Below are positions 63,855 to 64,000 of a stretch of DNA of 64,000 nucleotides, piece by piece. Each line of letters opens with the position of its first letter. Within the stretch, counting starts at the first letter, position 1. Where the stretch lies: contig NC_092577.1 in assembly GCF_037975245.1 (NCBI RefSeq), positions 27,089,398 to 27,153,397 on the forward strand, given 5' to 3'. Origin of the DNA: Apostichopus japonicus (taxonomy: Eukaryota > Echinodermata > Holothuroidea > Aspidochirotida > Stichopodidae). Both the position numbers and the translations under genes were made by a program. A model generated the notes under the pieces. It searched no databases. It was given only the letters and a program-made list of their open reading frames with translations, and was not told where the DNA came from.

Positions 63855-64000
63855 GGAGTTTTATGTTTGATTTAGAGTTTTATGTATGTTTAGAGTTTTA
63901 TGTTTGATTAGGGTTTTATGTTTGTTTAGAGTTTCATGCTTGTAAAGGGTTTTATGTTTGATTAGGGTTTTATGTTTGTTTAGAGTTTTATGTTTGATTA
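63855..64000. repeat. 18-21 bp tandem repeat running off the window
   Basis: Units of GTTTTATGTTTGATTAGG and GTTTAGAGTTTTATG alternate to the last base, so the array continues beyond the window. Confidence 0.92.

Overview
The window is about 64 kb of AT-rich animal genomic DNA: spliced genes with GT-AG introns, no bacterial gene organisation, very long introns and many tandem repeats. A tRNA-derived SINE of a type I associate with marine invertebrates, together with the Odd-skipped-related zinc-finger gene, suggests a marine invertebrate. An echinoderm is my best guess; that is inference and the species is not determined.

Two genes can be supported, and they converge tail to tail. (1) On the + strand, three coding exons (6611-6698, 19391-19955, 25693-26113) join in frame into a 357-residue, five-C2H2-finger Odd-skipped-related (OSR) transcription factor. 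The first exon is only 88 coding bases and was found by matching splice phase. A polyadenylation signal lies at 26286. Its 12.7-kb intron 1 holds a 38-bp and a 79-bp tandem array, and intron 2 holds a roughly 22-bp array. (2) On the - strand, sixteen consecutive exons between 62268 and 34122 join without a phase error into the last 908 residues of a protein I cannot name. It has an N-terminal coiled coil, a C2-like beta region, a low-complexity acidic/serine linker, four predicted membrane segments and a conserved-looking charged C-terminal region. The 5' end lies beyond position 64000.

Layout: 1-6600 is upstream DNA with a G-rich 24-bp array (2430-4322), a 63-bp array and a TA microsatellite, then a cluster of inverted CCAAT boxes just before OSR exon 1. 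OSR spans 6611-26300. The 26300-34100 intergenic region holds several small arrays, a 0.4-kb duplicated block and an array that seems to have grown out of one copy of it. From 34122 to the end is the membrane-protein gene, whose introns carry a 59-bp satellite split by a non-autonomous hAT-type DNA transposon with a clean 8-bp target duplication, arrays of 21, 112, 35, 42, 68 and 85 bp, a SINE, and a decayed LINE fragment.

The most unusual feature is in the membrane-protein gene. Two separate minisatellites (68-bp period at 53.1-54.1 kb, 85-bp period at 60.2-60.7 kb) are built from the end of a coding exon plus its 5' splice site, so each true donor is followed within its intron by many near-identical decoy donors. 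I see no operons, CRISPR, prokaryotic elements, rRNA or intact tRNA genes.
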